The position numbers were made by a program, and so were the translations under genes. From Paramarasmius palmivorus (Eukaryota; Basidiomycota; Agaricomycetes; Agaricales; Marasmiaceae), in contig JAYKXP010000035.1 of assembly GCA_037176845.1 (NCBI GenBank), positions 1 to 64,000 on the forward strand: a DNA stretch of 64,000 bases. The letters are read 5' to 3'. Shown piece after piece: positions 13,601 through 25,316 of this stretch. Numbering within the stretch: the stretch's first letter is position 1; the number at the start of each line of letters is the position of its first letter. A model generated the notes under the pieces. The model was not told where the DNA came from and did no database searches. It was given only the letters and a program-made list of their open reading frames with translations.

Positions 13601-14150
13601 TCGCGTACCCTTCATCGCATAGAAAAGCTCAAATACGAGATTTCCAAACACCACCAGGCCCGAACTCGTCGAGACTTCGCTACTTGAGTAGGCTTGCCGT
13701 GGATTAGGCATGATCAGCCCCTTGCAGCGATCCGCTGAGCTTGACGTCGAACGATATCAGAAACACCAAGAAAGCGGTATACAAGAGAAGCTTACGCACA
13801 AGACCGTGAATGCTCTAGTTCCTGTCCATAAGCGCAAAACTCGAAGGTAACGAATTAGGACCACTGCGTTGGCGTCTTTGTGTGGTTGATGTAGCATAGT
13901 ACGAATCGTTTTGCCATGCTGAAGGTGGAGGTGCCTAAGAAGGTTCATGGTCGTCGCAACGGTGGTCGGAGTCTCCATAGTCCTAGCTCCATGTGTATGG
14001 CTGCTCGGGTGAGTTATGTCGACGTTCAAGAGAAAGCTAGCATTATATAGATTAGAAGTGAGTGAAGCTGGGCAAGATCGAGACTGACCAGCTTCTGCTT
14101 CAGCATATCGCCCTCAGCTTGTCGTCTCCGTTTCAAGGCTTCAAATTCAA
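10600..14150 (+). repeat. Left arm of a large inverted duplication
   Basis: This stretch is an imperfect reverse-complement copy of about 26880-29960. Matching points run in reverse order: 12397-12606 (MLCLRHCFIVFLVVL) against 28220-27968, 13240-13790 against 27790-27240, and 13800-14110 against 27220-26900. In the last block the match is nearly base for base over stretches such as CTTCTAATCTATATAATGCT. Similarity fades beyond about 14150 and below about 10600. All former coding frames are broken by stops and shifts. One short open stretch at 11382-11654 (minus) resembles frames at 25317-25806 and 28919-29272. Confidence 0.75.
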
Positions 14151-15136
14151 CAATATCGATTCCCAGTTCCGCGTTACTACGGTGTGAGTGTGAGAGGTTG
14201 GTCTTCTAACGCTACGATGACTGGGCCTAGCGAGGGAGCGAGCGATATCAGAAGAACATGACAATTGAAAAGAAGAGAAGACGCACATGGCGCTCGGGAA
14301 TGGAGTGTCCAACCTCGACAGTATGTTAGGGATCCCGGCCGGATAAGCGTTCTCTTCAGCCTGAGTTCACATTGAGGTCGATGAATAGGCACTGTAAGAG
14401 GATTTCGGTAGTCGATAGGCCTCTGCTGGATTGAAGAAAACGAAACGTACGAATGGTCCAAAGCCCAATATGTAACCTATACCACTGTTTCACCGCCCCT
14501 TCAGAGTTGAAGCAACGTATTTCGACAGTCGAGTGAGGTTGATGAGGCAAAGGTAACAAGTCCTGCAATGGTAAAAATGAGTGAAAAGTGAGCAGTTCGA
14601 GTAAAATTTAAGGCTTAGCAATTACCGAACAAGAAACACCACAAAATCCCAACCAGCAGCTATCGCTTTGCTCCGGATCCGTATTCCTTCTCCAGATATG
14701 AAACATCCGCCATACAGTTGTCGATACTGGAATTGGTGTTCGGAATGAAGACCCAGCGCCGTTCGGGTGCCTCTGTGGACAGGTTAGCGTCAGCAGAAGG
14801 TATGGTGTGAGGATAACGCACTCTATTCCTGACCAAGGATTTCACCTAGGAAAGACGTTCATCTACTAGCCAGAAGCTGGGCGTTGTTTATAGCATTCTG
14901 GAGTATGCGTGTTAGACGATGCACAAGTAAAGGACAGCAAGTTTAAGATAGTAACCTGCGCGTCGGTTCAGGTGAACGATTTGTCATGGCTGGGTACCCA
15001 AATCATCTTTGGGTATGAAGAGACGAAGTGGGTGATTCCTGGAATGCCCTAGATGGTGCTTACTGTGAGGACGACCCCAGTCGGTGGGCGTCGAAGCAGG
15101 AAGGGATGTCAGAAGAGCGTCTAATTAGACAGCGGG
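14150..15136. other. Spacer between left arm and MULE-like element
   Basis: No gene could be supported. Short minus-strand frames around 14177-14845 do not resemble anything recognised and have no matching partner in the equivalent right-hand spacer (25317-26880). It is therefore not part of the inverted duplication as far as can be seen. Confidence 0.4.
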
Positions 15137-15225
15137 GGTAAATATTTTTTTGCGCGACAGGGCGAACCGGGGCGAGACGGGCGCGAGCTGGACGCAAATG
15201 AGCTGGGCGCGAACTGAGCGCGAAG
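15137..15225 (+). repeat. Left terminal GGGCGA/GGGCGCGA block of the MULE element
   Basis: A GC-rich cluster holds repeated words GGGCGA, GGGGCGA, GACGGGCGCGA and CTGGGCGCGA just outside the companion gene. The same words occur at 24628-24735 in the same orientation and at 25255-25312 in the opposite orientation. MULEs often carry such subterminal motif arrays as transposase binding sites; that role is inferred here. Confidence 0.55.
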
Positions 15226-15406
15226 AACATCGTTAGAAGAATATCATAAGTCACAATAAGGAATACCTACCGTCTTTGTACTATATTGCTTTGGTTGTTC
15301 AATATCATGGACTCGCAGATTTACACGCGAGCAGTTGGTTATCACGCGCATTGTCTGACTTGCCTTTTGCTACGACGACTATCACTCACCCTCTTTTCCT
15401 CTTCGC

Positions 15407-17604
15407 ATGCCTGAAAACGGTGTTGTCAACAAATTGCACCAAGAAATACTCAAGAAGTCAGGGGAAGACGGAGAATCATCAAAGAAAAGTGCAGACGATG
15501 AGTCGGAATACGGTGCGTGGTACCTGGCCTTTTATTTGTTAGACTGGGAGACGATGACTTCTCATTATAGGAACTTTTGTTGTACACCAGCCGTGCGTTG
15601 CGTTGACCACGGGCAAACGCCAGACCGTTGTCTTTCACCAGGCCCCTGATGATGACCGCCATTTCCTTCCCCTTCCCTTCCCAAAATCCAAGCAAACAGA
15701 CAAATGTTCAACCTGCCAAGCACCTGAGGTGAGCTCTTCATAATGATATTAATGAGTACTCGCAACTCATAATAATGCTAGTCTACTACAAACCTACTAG
15801 AGGTTGCATGCAGTCGTGATATTCGCTCGGTATGTTCACATTCCAATCTGTCCACTGGAGTTCTGATCTTGCACATACTTCAGCACTATGCTACTCACAA
15901 ATTATCGCGTAAAACAACTGCTGAAATAGTCAATCTTCTTCAGCCTCGGGGACGTTTGTTTTCAGCAGTCAGAGGGAAGGAGATTGCGATTGGGATTGGC
16001 GAGGTGAGCAAATGACTTGAGCATTTGCAGTATCAAGTATTGATTTATTTACCTCGTCCAGTATGCATTTCGCATCTGCTTTGGGACGGAGGGACATTGT
16101 TTATGGATCCTTACAGCTCACTACAACTCTATCGTAGGCGGTCAACTATCTAATCGCGGCGAGAAGGGGAAAGCATTCCAGGTCCCGCCAAATCTCATAT
16201 TCGGCCCTCCTCGCAATACTCCGCTTCAGATTACCATTCAGGCTGCGTTTATTCGGCCTGATTGGACCTTGATTTTCGTGGACCATCAGGTATTCATCAC
16301 CTTCCATGTCATGAGGCTACGTCAGCCTTGTTCTGCCAATGATTTTGCACAATGTTCCCCTGTATGTCACATACCTTCGTTTCTTGTGGCCACGTCTAAT
16401 GACCATTCAGCTCTGGCATAGGCTCTGGAGCGCTCAGCATGGTCCTGTCTACAGCTCTGAGCCAGAGAAAACACTTGCTGTTCTTGACGCTTTTCGGAAC
16501 GAGGTTCAAGAATCCTCCTTGGACTACACTCCTGTCTGGAAAGTGATGAAAGAACGCCAAGATGTATTCAATGGTTTCGGGGCACAGGAATCTTGTGATA
16601 CCCTGTTTGAAGCACTGATACACCCCAAGATGCCAGTGTCCTATGTTTGTAAACACGATGAGGTATGGAGAAGGTTCCATAAAGCGGTCATTCAAGATCA
16701 CCTCCAGCGAATCGCTTCGCTGAAGACCGCCAAGCTTCCATGTGTCTCTGGGAGGAGGAAGTTTCCTTTTTCCATGAACGTCGACGGTCATAACCGGTAC
16801 CTCCATACCATCACATGCTACCGAAGAAATCCTGTCTCCTTCTCCGTAGAGAAACTGACACAGGCACATGCTCTTGGGTTGTTCAACCCTGACGCTGTTC
16901 TTGGGGAAGATGGTGTGGCTCTCAGTAAGTGGCTCTCTTTTGTGACTTTGAGTCAAGCTTCTCAAAACCATAGCCAGTACCGTCGGGACTGTGTGACTCA
17001 AGGGCAGATATCTTTCCAGCTGTTCCTTTTCGTGTTCGAGCAGGATGCCACACAGCCAAGGTTGCCAACTACATGTTTACCATGCCCAAACATAAGCAGT
17101 CTCTCAATGGTACTCTTACTGTTTATGCCCCATGGACCTGTCGGCTACCAGATTCTTGGATCTCGGACACTGTGAGTTAGCATTTGGCTACTGCCATCTT
17201 CGTGATGCTGACACTTTCAGTCAATGTCGGCTGGGGTTGTTGATATTAGCAAAATCTTGAATGAGACTACACTTGGGCCATATAGCTTCCAAGTCTTTGT
17301 GGATTGCTCTTGGAGCAAACAGCATATCCTTAACACAGGTAAAAGCTCTACCTTGACCGATACAGTGGCCACTGTTTCAATGCGTGGCCGTAGGGCGAAG
17401 ATTCAAGATGGTGGAGCAATTATGAAGCGTCCATTGGTCCGCAAAATCAAATTGGGGCAGTCTAGCAAGAGTCAGCGTCGTTATAATTTGGACCCAGAAG
17501 ATGATAATGGGAATGTGTCTGGGAGTGTTACTATGATGGAAACAGAGGACAGTGGTAGGATGACTCGGAGCCGTACCAGATCAAGAAATGTAAACCCGTA
17601 CTAG
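15407..17604 (+). CDS. MULE-associated companion protein of unknown function
   Basis: Eight exons join in frame: 15407-15512, 15571-15728, 15803-15829, 15884-16003, 16062-16289, 16411-16924, 16978-17171 and 17221-17604, giving 576 residues. A further 36-nt mini-exon at 16326-16361 (encoding PCSANDFAQCSP) would fit, but needs a 36-bp intron. Visible features are a KCSTCQAP...VAC cysteine group around residues 80-93 with nearby His (HYATH), a globular middle, and a basic tail (RGRRAK, RKIKLGQSSKSQRR, RMTRSRTRSR) suggesting nuclear or DNA-bound location. It runs towards the transposase gene and ends inside the shared palindromic array. I do not recognise the family. It is probably an accessory factor of the element, or less likely a captured host gene. 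Confidence 0.65.
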
Positions 17605-18655
17605 TCAAAAGCTTGCACTTCTCACTGTACAGCCATTTATAGATCTATACCATGATTCTAAAGACACCCCCAACAATTTCTACAATGTTTCCCAAGCTAG
17701 AATGGTCAGAATCCTGAGTTACACCAAATTTGGGTGGAAGGTGCAGTTTCTGGGGTGACCACAAGCTTACGCTTCTGGCTGGGGGGTGTCTCAAACCTCT
17801 TTAGAATCATGTTATACACCTGTACGGGAATGTATAGCCAGAAGCGTAAGCTTGTAGTCACCCCAGAAACTGCACCTTCCAACCAAATTTGGCGAAACTC
17901 AGGATTCTGACCATTCTAGCTTGGGAAACATTGTAGAAATTGTCAGGGTGTTCCAAATCTCTTTAGAAACATAGTATATGTCTGTACGGGAATGTACAGC
18001 CAGAAGCGTAAGCTTGTGGTCACCCCAGAAACTGCACCTTCCACCCAAATTTGGTGTAACTCAGGATTCTGATAGTTCTAGCTTGGGAAACATTGTAGAA
18101 ATTGTTGGGGGTGTCTTTAGAATCATGGTATAGATCTATAAATGGCTGTACAGTGAGAAGTGCAAGCTTTTGACTAGTACGGGTTTTCCCGTACAGACAT
18201 ATACTATGTTTCTAAAGAGATTTGGAACACCCTGACAATTTCTACAATGTTTCCCAAGCTAGAATGGTCAGAATCCTGAGTTTCGCCAAATTTGGTTGGA
18301 AGGTGCAGTTTCTGGGGTGACTACAAGCTTACGCTTCTGGCTATACATTCCCGTACAGGTGTATAACATGATTCTAAAGAGGTTTGAGACACCCCCAACA
18401 ATTTCTACAATGTTTCCCAAGCTAGAATGGTCAGAATCCTGAGTTTCGCCAAATTTGGGTGGAAGGTGCAGTTTCTGGGGTGACCACAAGCTTACGCTTC
18501 TAGCTGTACATTCCCGTACAGGTGTATACCATGATTCTAAAGAGGTTTGAGACACCCCCAACAATTTCTACAATGTTTCCCAAGCTAGAATGGTCAGAAT
18601 CCTGAGTTTCGCCAAATTTGGTTGGAAGGTGCAGTTTCTGGGGTGACCAAAAGCT
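17593..18655. repeat. Nested palindromic repeat array between convergent genes
   Basis: About six copies of a 150-180 bp module are arranged in both orientations: direct near 17665-17779, inverted near 17780-17948 and 17949-18116, direct near 18197-18375, 18376-18560 and 18561-18655. Core words are CCCCCAACAATTTCTACAAT, TTTCCCAAGCTAGAATGGTC, GTGCAGTTTCTGGGGTGACC and the palindrome CTGTACATTCCCGTACAG. The outer part, 17593-18187, is one large inverted repeat that begins in the last codons of the companion gene. Both 3' ends point into it, so the transcripts could form long hairpins. There are no unique spacers of constant length, so it is not a CRISPR array. Confidence 0.85.
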
Positions 18656-18704
18656 CCAGCCTCTGATGGCTCAGCTATGTGCAGGTACATAATAACTACA
18701 CTAT

Positions 18705-21700
18705 TTACTCTCTACTCTTTAACTTCTTGGACCTAAGTTCCCTGTTGACGGGAATGGGCTGAGGCCCCTTCTTGCGCTTTCTAGGAGGTGCAACAACCTC
18801 GCTTTCCTCGTATCCAGACTTCACAGCTGATTCCATCTGTAGTGGAATCGATGGAACAAATTCCACATATTTGGGTCCTTTGGCCTGTATCAGGGTTGCA
18901 GCATAACATGTGTTAGATTTGCACATTATTACAAAAAAGGCTTAGAAACTCACCAAAAGATCCTCATCCCACTCTTTCCCATCACCACAAGACTTGTTGT
19001 AGTCAAGAGACAAATGCTCGTAAGGATCCCAGTTGTCCTCATGATGCCCCACGTCTAATCCCCACTGAGAGTATCCGGCATCTCCAGCTTCGTTTGACTT
19101 CTCAAAAAGATCTTGCTCCAGTTCAAAGAGACATTCTTCGTCTACATCAATCGCCCCTTTGGGTTCCTTTTTCCGAACAGCATTACGCTGATGGTTCCAA
19201 GCAGCAGCTAGAAGCTCGTCAAGCGAGTTGGCCGCTATACCAGCTTGTTGCAGTCGATATGCAGTAAGCAGTGTGAGCATGTGAACCCATGGGAGCTTAT
19301 AAAACCAATTGACCCGCTCGTCCACCACCTTACTGATATTGGTCTCGAACCAATTCCCCAATCTCGACAGGTCATCCCATGATATGTCTCCTCCAACATA
19401 TTTCAGAGGCACCATTGAATGCAATCCTTTCTTCATACGCCTGAGCTCTGCAGCAGCAGGGATCTTGGCCACAAGCTCTGGGAGCTCTGGGTTCCTATAC
19501 GCCTTCTCCAAGATATCGAAGTGTGGCCTTAACGCATCATCTATCTCTTGGGTGTAAGGCTTCGCAAATTTCAGCACCTCCTCTAACGCATCATCTTCCT
19601 CATTGACCGGCTTGATCATCTGTGCACTGTGTATCCACTTCCCGAGCTAGCAAAGTTGCAGTGAGCTGAGAATCAAGGAAATGATCAGCAGGAAATCAAA
19701 AGAGAACGCACTCTGATAGAGCGTCGCTTTTTTACATTCCTCCAGCAACTGTCTACTATGCTCTCTTGCCCGATATCCGAAGTGAGGCGAGATATGTTTG
19801 AGCTGCTTTGGAGAAACGAACAGCCCCGCCACCAAAGGACAGTCCATGAATACTTTGTCGAAGTCTTTTTCTTTCCGATAACCTCTCGATCAATTATACG
19901 TACAGGGTACCAGTAGTCACCTCGTTTACAGAGAGCACCACGTCCTGGTCTTTGGAGCAAACTTTCAGCATTGAGCACGGTATCTGAATGGCAATGATAC
20001 TTACAACAGGCGGTCGGCCATCTTCCCAATTGTGACACGTCCCTTCTTGTCAGGCCTATGGAACACTGAAACAACCCTACAAGTGTCGCATTCAAAACTG
20101 AGGCTCTCGTCGACAGTGTGTTCTCCTGCACGACCATTGCTCTGGCATGCTATATGCTGCCACTTGTAACAACCGTCGCATTGGATGAATTCACCGCCAT
20201 CCGATGATAAGTCTCTGCCATCACCACTCGTACCACATCTGCACTCTACCCCAAAATCAGACTGTGCGTCTGAAGGTGTAGGGGACATTATCTGGCGTAT
20301 AGATGACTTCCGCCTTTTCACAGGTAATGTATAAGATTCCCGAGTCACTTGAGGCTCCGAATTCTCCTGAGCCAGTTGCGGCTTGCCAGTGGGCGAAGCA
20401 TCCGAATCTGAATTAGAGACTAGAGGCTGTTTCTCTGGCTCGAGATTATCAATGGCCATGATATCTTCATTGCCAGCAATGGAAAGTGGACTCGAGGGTT
20501 TGGAAGGACTTGCTTGGGATAGTGGAGGTATACGGATCGTCAGAGGAGCCCTCTGCTGTCGTGGTCGATACTCGAGGAACCGGGATTTGACTGGATTTGA
20601 CCGCCAAGTTATATCCTGCCAGGGAAGCAACTCCAAGTCTTGACGAGTTAAGGTTGCAGTCAAAGGAGTTTTCACATCGCCCAAGTGGGACCTTGACAAT
20701 GAGATGTGGTGTAACTCTGCCAAACGTGTTGTTTGCATTGCAAAGAACTTCTGCTGTGCAGCCGTACCTCCTTGGAGTTGGTACACCGCACCAACAGTTA
20801 CACAGTTATCATCCAGAGCAATCGAGGAGCCATATAAATGTGTCTTGAGCTTCGCTGATGGCTCGTGCCACGGAACACCATGGTTGCGCATCCCATCATA
20901 TGTCAATACTGTGCGAGGGGAACTTCCAGAAGATCCAACATAGCGAGCAAAGTAATGACTGGATGAGCGGTTGTATAAAACTCGTCCTACCAGATCATAG
21001 CAAAGACCCTCTTCATGATTTGGCTGTCGGCGGCGGGAGTTATGATGGGGAAATAACCTTTCGGGCAGGTTCCATGCACGGTAGTCCCTAAGCTGATTGT
21101 CTGATTGGCCCAATTCGACGATAAGAAGAATTGGAATTGAGACAAGTGCCTCAAATCCTGATCGAGAACCGTTACAGGTGAGTTCACCATCTTTGACCCG
21201 CCAACAGTTATTTAGCGGGTGTTCGCATGGAGGTAAGATATCGGGGATTTGGGTTTGGGCGTGAAGCCAAGTCTGGAGATTACCACCAGTGGCATCATGA
21301 TCCAGACTTGAAAGAACATGGACCGAAGTGTAATCAGGACGATGCTTCACCTGGAAGTGCTCTTGATGACCAGAGTTCTCAGAGCACCGCCAAATGTGTA
21401 CACTGAGCGAGGAGAAATACAACTGTGCCCAATCCAACGTGTCGTACTGCGGCTCTGAAGTGGAAGCATCCGCAGGTCCATCTTCCATTGGCATCTTCCG
21501 GTCATGCTTGAGCAATAGTCCAAGCCACACAAACGATGATTCCTCCACCTTGGGATCAGTTGACCTCCCAAACCTCGCTTTCTTGAGGAACTTTAAAAAT
21601 GCATCACGATTCTCTGTGAGCTCCGTTGATAGTCTGATTGCAGCATCAGCCCGGTTATATCCCTCAGTTTGTGAATTTGTGGATAGCAAGGGAAGGTACT

Positions 21701-24504
21701 GTTCGGTGGCTAGATGGCGGAATTGGAGGCACTCATAGAGCGACCTCAATGAGCGATGGCTACCCATATGGAGAAAGCGGACACTGAAATCAGCCCAGTT
21801 GTGACTGGCCGAAATGAAGAGGAGCTCGAGCATAGTGTCGAGCCAACATGTAAGTGGCTTCCACACATAACTGGGGAGACCGGTTTTACCAGAGCTACTC
21901 TTTGAGGCCAGGGTGAAGAAGTCGGTAATAGTACCCTTTGGCTGTTTGCTCGGCGCCTTCTGGGAGCTTCCAACAAGCTCCTTGCTTGTATCAGGTGGAC
22001 GACCTGCTTGAGTCTTTTTATCGGACTCGGAGATCTTCCCATTTCGTCCAGGGTGTGTTGTGCCTGTCCATCTGGCAACCTCTTTCCATGGTTCCGTTCG
22101 ACCGTATTGCAATGGTATGCCTGCTAGAAGCATGACATTAGAAGTCAATTTCGATACTTACATTCATAATGGAAACAACTTACCCAAGCTTCGTGAAAAT
22201 TGCTTTCGGAAGTGTTCTGCAACACCAAATAACGCACGAAGTCCTGAAAGGAGCTCATGATTGTTCCCAACACCACTATAGATTACCCAATGAAGGGCTT
22301 CCTCTGGGTTCGTAGAATCTGGAATTGAATCCCAGATGGCAGGCTCCATTCTTCGCTCCGTGCGAAACAGCATGGACGCGTGGGCATCTCGCATCCACCA
22401 TGCTAGCCACGACCGTGCCTCAGGAAACTCTTTTCCCACTTGAACTGCGAGCTCAAGAAAGTGATTAGAGTCATTTGCCTGGAGCAAACTGAGTGCCAAT
22501 GACTCGAATCGAGAACTTTCAGCAGGTGAAACAACAGCACTAATCTTCTTGATGCGTGTAACTGATGCTCGGAAATGCTGTTTACAGCCCTTCAGAAGAG
22601 TTGCGGCAACAGCAAGAAGCTCTTCCTCTGTTCGGGTGTTGTCGGGTCGACTCATCCAGAAATCTGCAAATGCAAGGCAAAAACCATTGCGCTCTGCTTC
22701 AGAAAAGTCGATTACCTGTATTGGCAATCAGTCCCAAATAAGTTCATAGGTGGATAAACTAACTCACTCCAGCAAACAAATCATCAGTAATCGGCAGCTG
22801 GGTCGTTTTTCGCTCTTCTGCAATGCTTGATAACAAAATCCGAAAATGAAGGCGATAGTGTTCTGCAGTAGCACCATTAGACTGTGTAAACAGAGTTGGT
22901 GTCCAACGATGAAGGCGGTGGCAATAGACAGAGCTGATGATAAGGAGAGAGGTTTTGATGCGCCAGAATTTATGTGCAGCGTCAGAAACAAGGCCGTTGA
23001 GGGGCTCGTTGACACTGTCCTGCATTGAGGCTAACTGGGACCTCATCCATGGAGTTTGCAAGCAGATTACGGAAACGGCGCCGTTTTGGCTGAAACGAAG
23101 GAAGTTCGGATGCTCTCGGTCGAATGCTGCAAGTACCTCCTGGAAGTTCTCGATGTTTGTTCCTCCGATGTACTTCTTTCGGATGGCAGTTCGCTCCTTG
23201 GAGACACGGTTGATATTAGCAAGTAGCGGGCTTATCTCTGCCACAGACTTGCCAGGCCCTGCCATAGTCGGGACACCAACAACAAGGGCATTCGGCTTGA
23301 CTTGTGGATGGTGAACGACAAGGTCTTCGAACTCCTTCTCCTCCTGTGTTGAAAGGTGCAACAGTCTCGGGGGGCGAGCATGGTCGTGACGGCCAACATG
23401 CTTGTAATGAATTCTATTGCCATCGTCATAGAACCACAACTTCTCCACTGCAAGGCACTTCCGATGAATCAGCGAGGCGCTACACTCTGGACAAGGAGAT
23501 TCAAGCTGAGTGCTTTGGCCGTTCGTCTTCGTCAAAGGTCGTAGAACGTAGTTGCATGAGCTACATTCAATAATACCTTGACAGCGCCGTTCAACTCGCC
23601 TGCCCGATCTCCAATCGTGAGCGGACTCGTCACCTTGCACCTTCTTTGCAAACCCAGACTTTCGAGTCGTCCAGTGAGACATAAACTGATCGTTTAAGTC
23701 ATACGTAGCTTTGTCACAGTCGAGTGACATGTCCCCGTCAGGCCAACAGTTCCATATCCTCTGAGTATTGGCAGGAACAGAAGCAGGCGTAGAAACATCT
23801 GCCGTTTCTGCTTCCTTTCGTTCGGTAGGCCGGGGAACAGGCATTGCTTCTGTGGAAATGGCGATTGAAGTGCCAGCCTGCGGTATCGGAGCAGTATATG
23901 ACTGTATCGGCCGTGTCGTAGTCCGTTGCACATGAACTGCTGGTTGTGGTAAACATGGATGGATAGGTGCGGTAGGTGCTAGCTCTTCTATCAGATCTAT
24001 ACACCAATACCATGTTTTCGGGCGAAATTACTGACCGGCAACTCTGGGAACATTATATCCTGGAATAATAGCGGGGCCTGTTGAGATTAGAGGTCGCACC
24101 ATGGCCTCAATAGCTCCTAGAAAGAGACATATATAAGCTTGATAAGAGACAGGTGTTGTTGATAAACATACCATCATGATCAACGACTGGAATCAGTTTA
24201 TTTGAGGCATACGTGGCCTCGAATGGACCATCTATAGGGATCGAGGCTTCATCGCCTACATTGGCACGGCTAGAGCCAGTTGGGTGTCTGATTTTCTTAT
24301 AGATCGAGCGAACAAAATCCTTTGAGCAGACGACCAAGATAAACGTGAGGAAATGCAAGTTTTCACTGCAAAGCAGAACATACCATCAGGAAGCATGAAA
24401 AGAGGGGACATGAAAGTAAACGGCTGGTCCGTCGAACGTGTTATTTCCAACGTCGTCAAGGCTGTCAAACGTGCGGATAGCGACGCTATCAAGGCCTTCG
24501 ACAT
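18705..24504 (-). CDS. MULE transposase with GCM-type finger, C19-like protease, PHD and Tudor-like domains
   Basis: Exons read 3' to 5' are 18705-18884, 18954-19646, 19712-19949, 20005-22123, 22184-22715, 22768-23996, 24036-24116, 24172 to about 24319-24360, and a tentative first exon from 24504. The product is about 1,780 residues. In order: a WRKY/GCM-type zinc finger near residues 217-326 (ECSSCNY, PCPECSASLIHRKC, HYKHVGRHDH); an RNase H-fold MULE transposase core from about 450 (VSDAAHKFW carrying the first catalytic Asp); a peptidase-C19-like domain with Cys box LTCWLDTMLELL near 800 and His box SSSHYFARY near 1090; a PHD finger near 1323-1385 (CRCG, QCDGC, HIAC, CDTC); a Tudor/PWWP-like stretch (YWYPVRII); a helical region; and a basic tail (PPRKRKKGPQP). 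GCM-MULE fusions are known in fungal transposons. The first splice is the weakest part of the model. Confidence 0.8.
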
Positions 24505-24627
24505 TGTTTATGCGCCAGATCCTGCGCAAGTTGTCAGCCCAAAGGTTTTCCCGGTGTAGTCAATACCGCTGGATGCCACCACAAGTATCTTCCGTGTTCG
24601 TCCGCCAACGTGGTTGAGATATTGTAC

Positions 24628-24735
24628 CGGGCGAGATCGGGCGATCACCGGGCGAAATAGGACGAGATCAGGCGCGAAGGGGCGCGAAGGGGGCGCGAAA
24701 CGGGCGCGAGAGGGGCGCGAGAGAGGCGCGAACAA
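24628..24735 (+). repeat. GGGCGA/GGCGCGAA cluster upstream of the transposase start
   Basis: Roughly a dozen tightly spaced variants of GGGCGA and GGGGCGCGA lie 125-230 bp upstream of the likely transposase start at 24504. The words match the left-end block at 15137-15225 in the same orientation. The location suits a promoter-proximal transposase binding site or a subterminal repeat; the function is inferred only. Confidence 0.55.
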
Positions 24736-25254
24736 GTTGCAGGAAAAAATTCAGAGGCACAATGCTTTAATCCTAGTTTAATGGTGTGTTGAGATTAAAT
24801 GTGACAAATATCACCCAGATAACGATTTAGATGACTGAGAGGGAGTTGTCAGTACGCAAATTCAAGAGAGAGAAGTGTTACACACTGATATTAAGAGCGA
24901 CATCCTCAAGTTTCGCTCTGGTTCCTACATAATTCCCCATATTTCAATCTCATTTTTCATTTCACTAGCTCAAAGAAGTAAAACCCAGTGGTTTGCGAGG
25001 TTTGCGATATATAACTCTCACAAGATGTGATGTTGTCCCAGGTGCCAATATTCATGTATTACAAGTTGTGAGAATACAAGGAACATAAAAGATCTAATGG
25101 GCAGAAGTTACTGGATATTGTTATTTGGTGTCTATACAGTGATATTTACTTGCTCTTACTGTCATGTAGTGTTACTGAACGTGAGCTTCAAGAGGTATGA
25201 GGTTGCGGTTGAGTTTCGAGGATGGATGACGTGGCCTGGGAAGCGAGGCGATAT

Positions 25255-25312
25255 CTGGGCGAAATTCGCGCCCGATCGCCCGAAATCGCCCCTTCGCGTC
25301 GATTTTCCCTAG
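25255..25312 (-). repeat. Right terminal GC block, inverted relative to the left end
   Basis: On the minus strand this reads as a GGGG-CTA start, a short A-rich stretch, then GCGAAGGGGCGA, CGGGCGA and CGGGCGCGAA, which aligns loosely with the left block read on the plus strand. It is the best candidate for the right terminal inverted repeat. Between it and the 24628-24735 cluster lie about 500 bp with no gene. Confidence 0.45.
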
Positions 25313-25316
25313 CCCC

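Larger units (their letters stand above)
15137..25312. mobile_element. Mutator-like (MULE) DNA transposon, about 10 kb, apparently complete
   Basis: The element is defined by a MULE-type transposase gene (18705-24504, minus), a companion gene (15407-17604, plus), a palindromic repeat array between their 3' ends, and GC-rich GGGCGA/GGGCGCGA blocks near both outer ends. Left end 15137-15225 and right end 25255-25312 are roughly inverted relative to each other: both can be read GGGG(G/C)TA, an A/T run, GCGA, then GGGCGA repeats. No convincing 8-10 bp target duplication was found, so the exact ends are uncertain. Both genes have long, uninterrupted exon chains, which suggests a young or still functional copy. 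Confidence 0.7.

Noticed and set aside
16396..17001. 201-residue minus-strand frame
   Set aside because: Antisense shadow of exons of the MULE companion gene; it has no domain or start context.
17593..18655. Possible CRISPR-like or simple tandem array
   Set aside because: Modules are long, occur in both orientations and have no unique constant-length spacers; the context is a eukaryotic transposon.
15137..25312. Exact target-site duplication of the MULE element
   Set aside because: Flanks such as TTAGACAGC and TTGACACCC share letters but not a clean 8-10 bp repeat; not reported as a feature.
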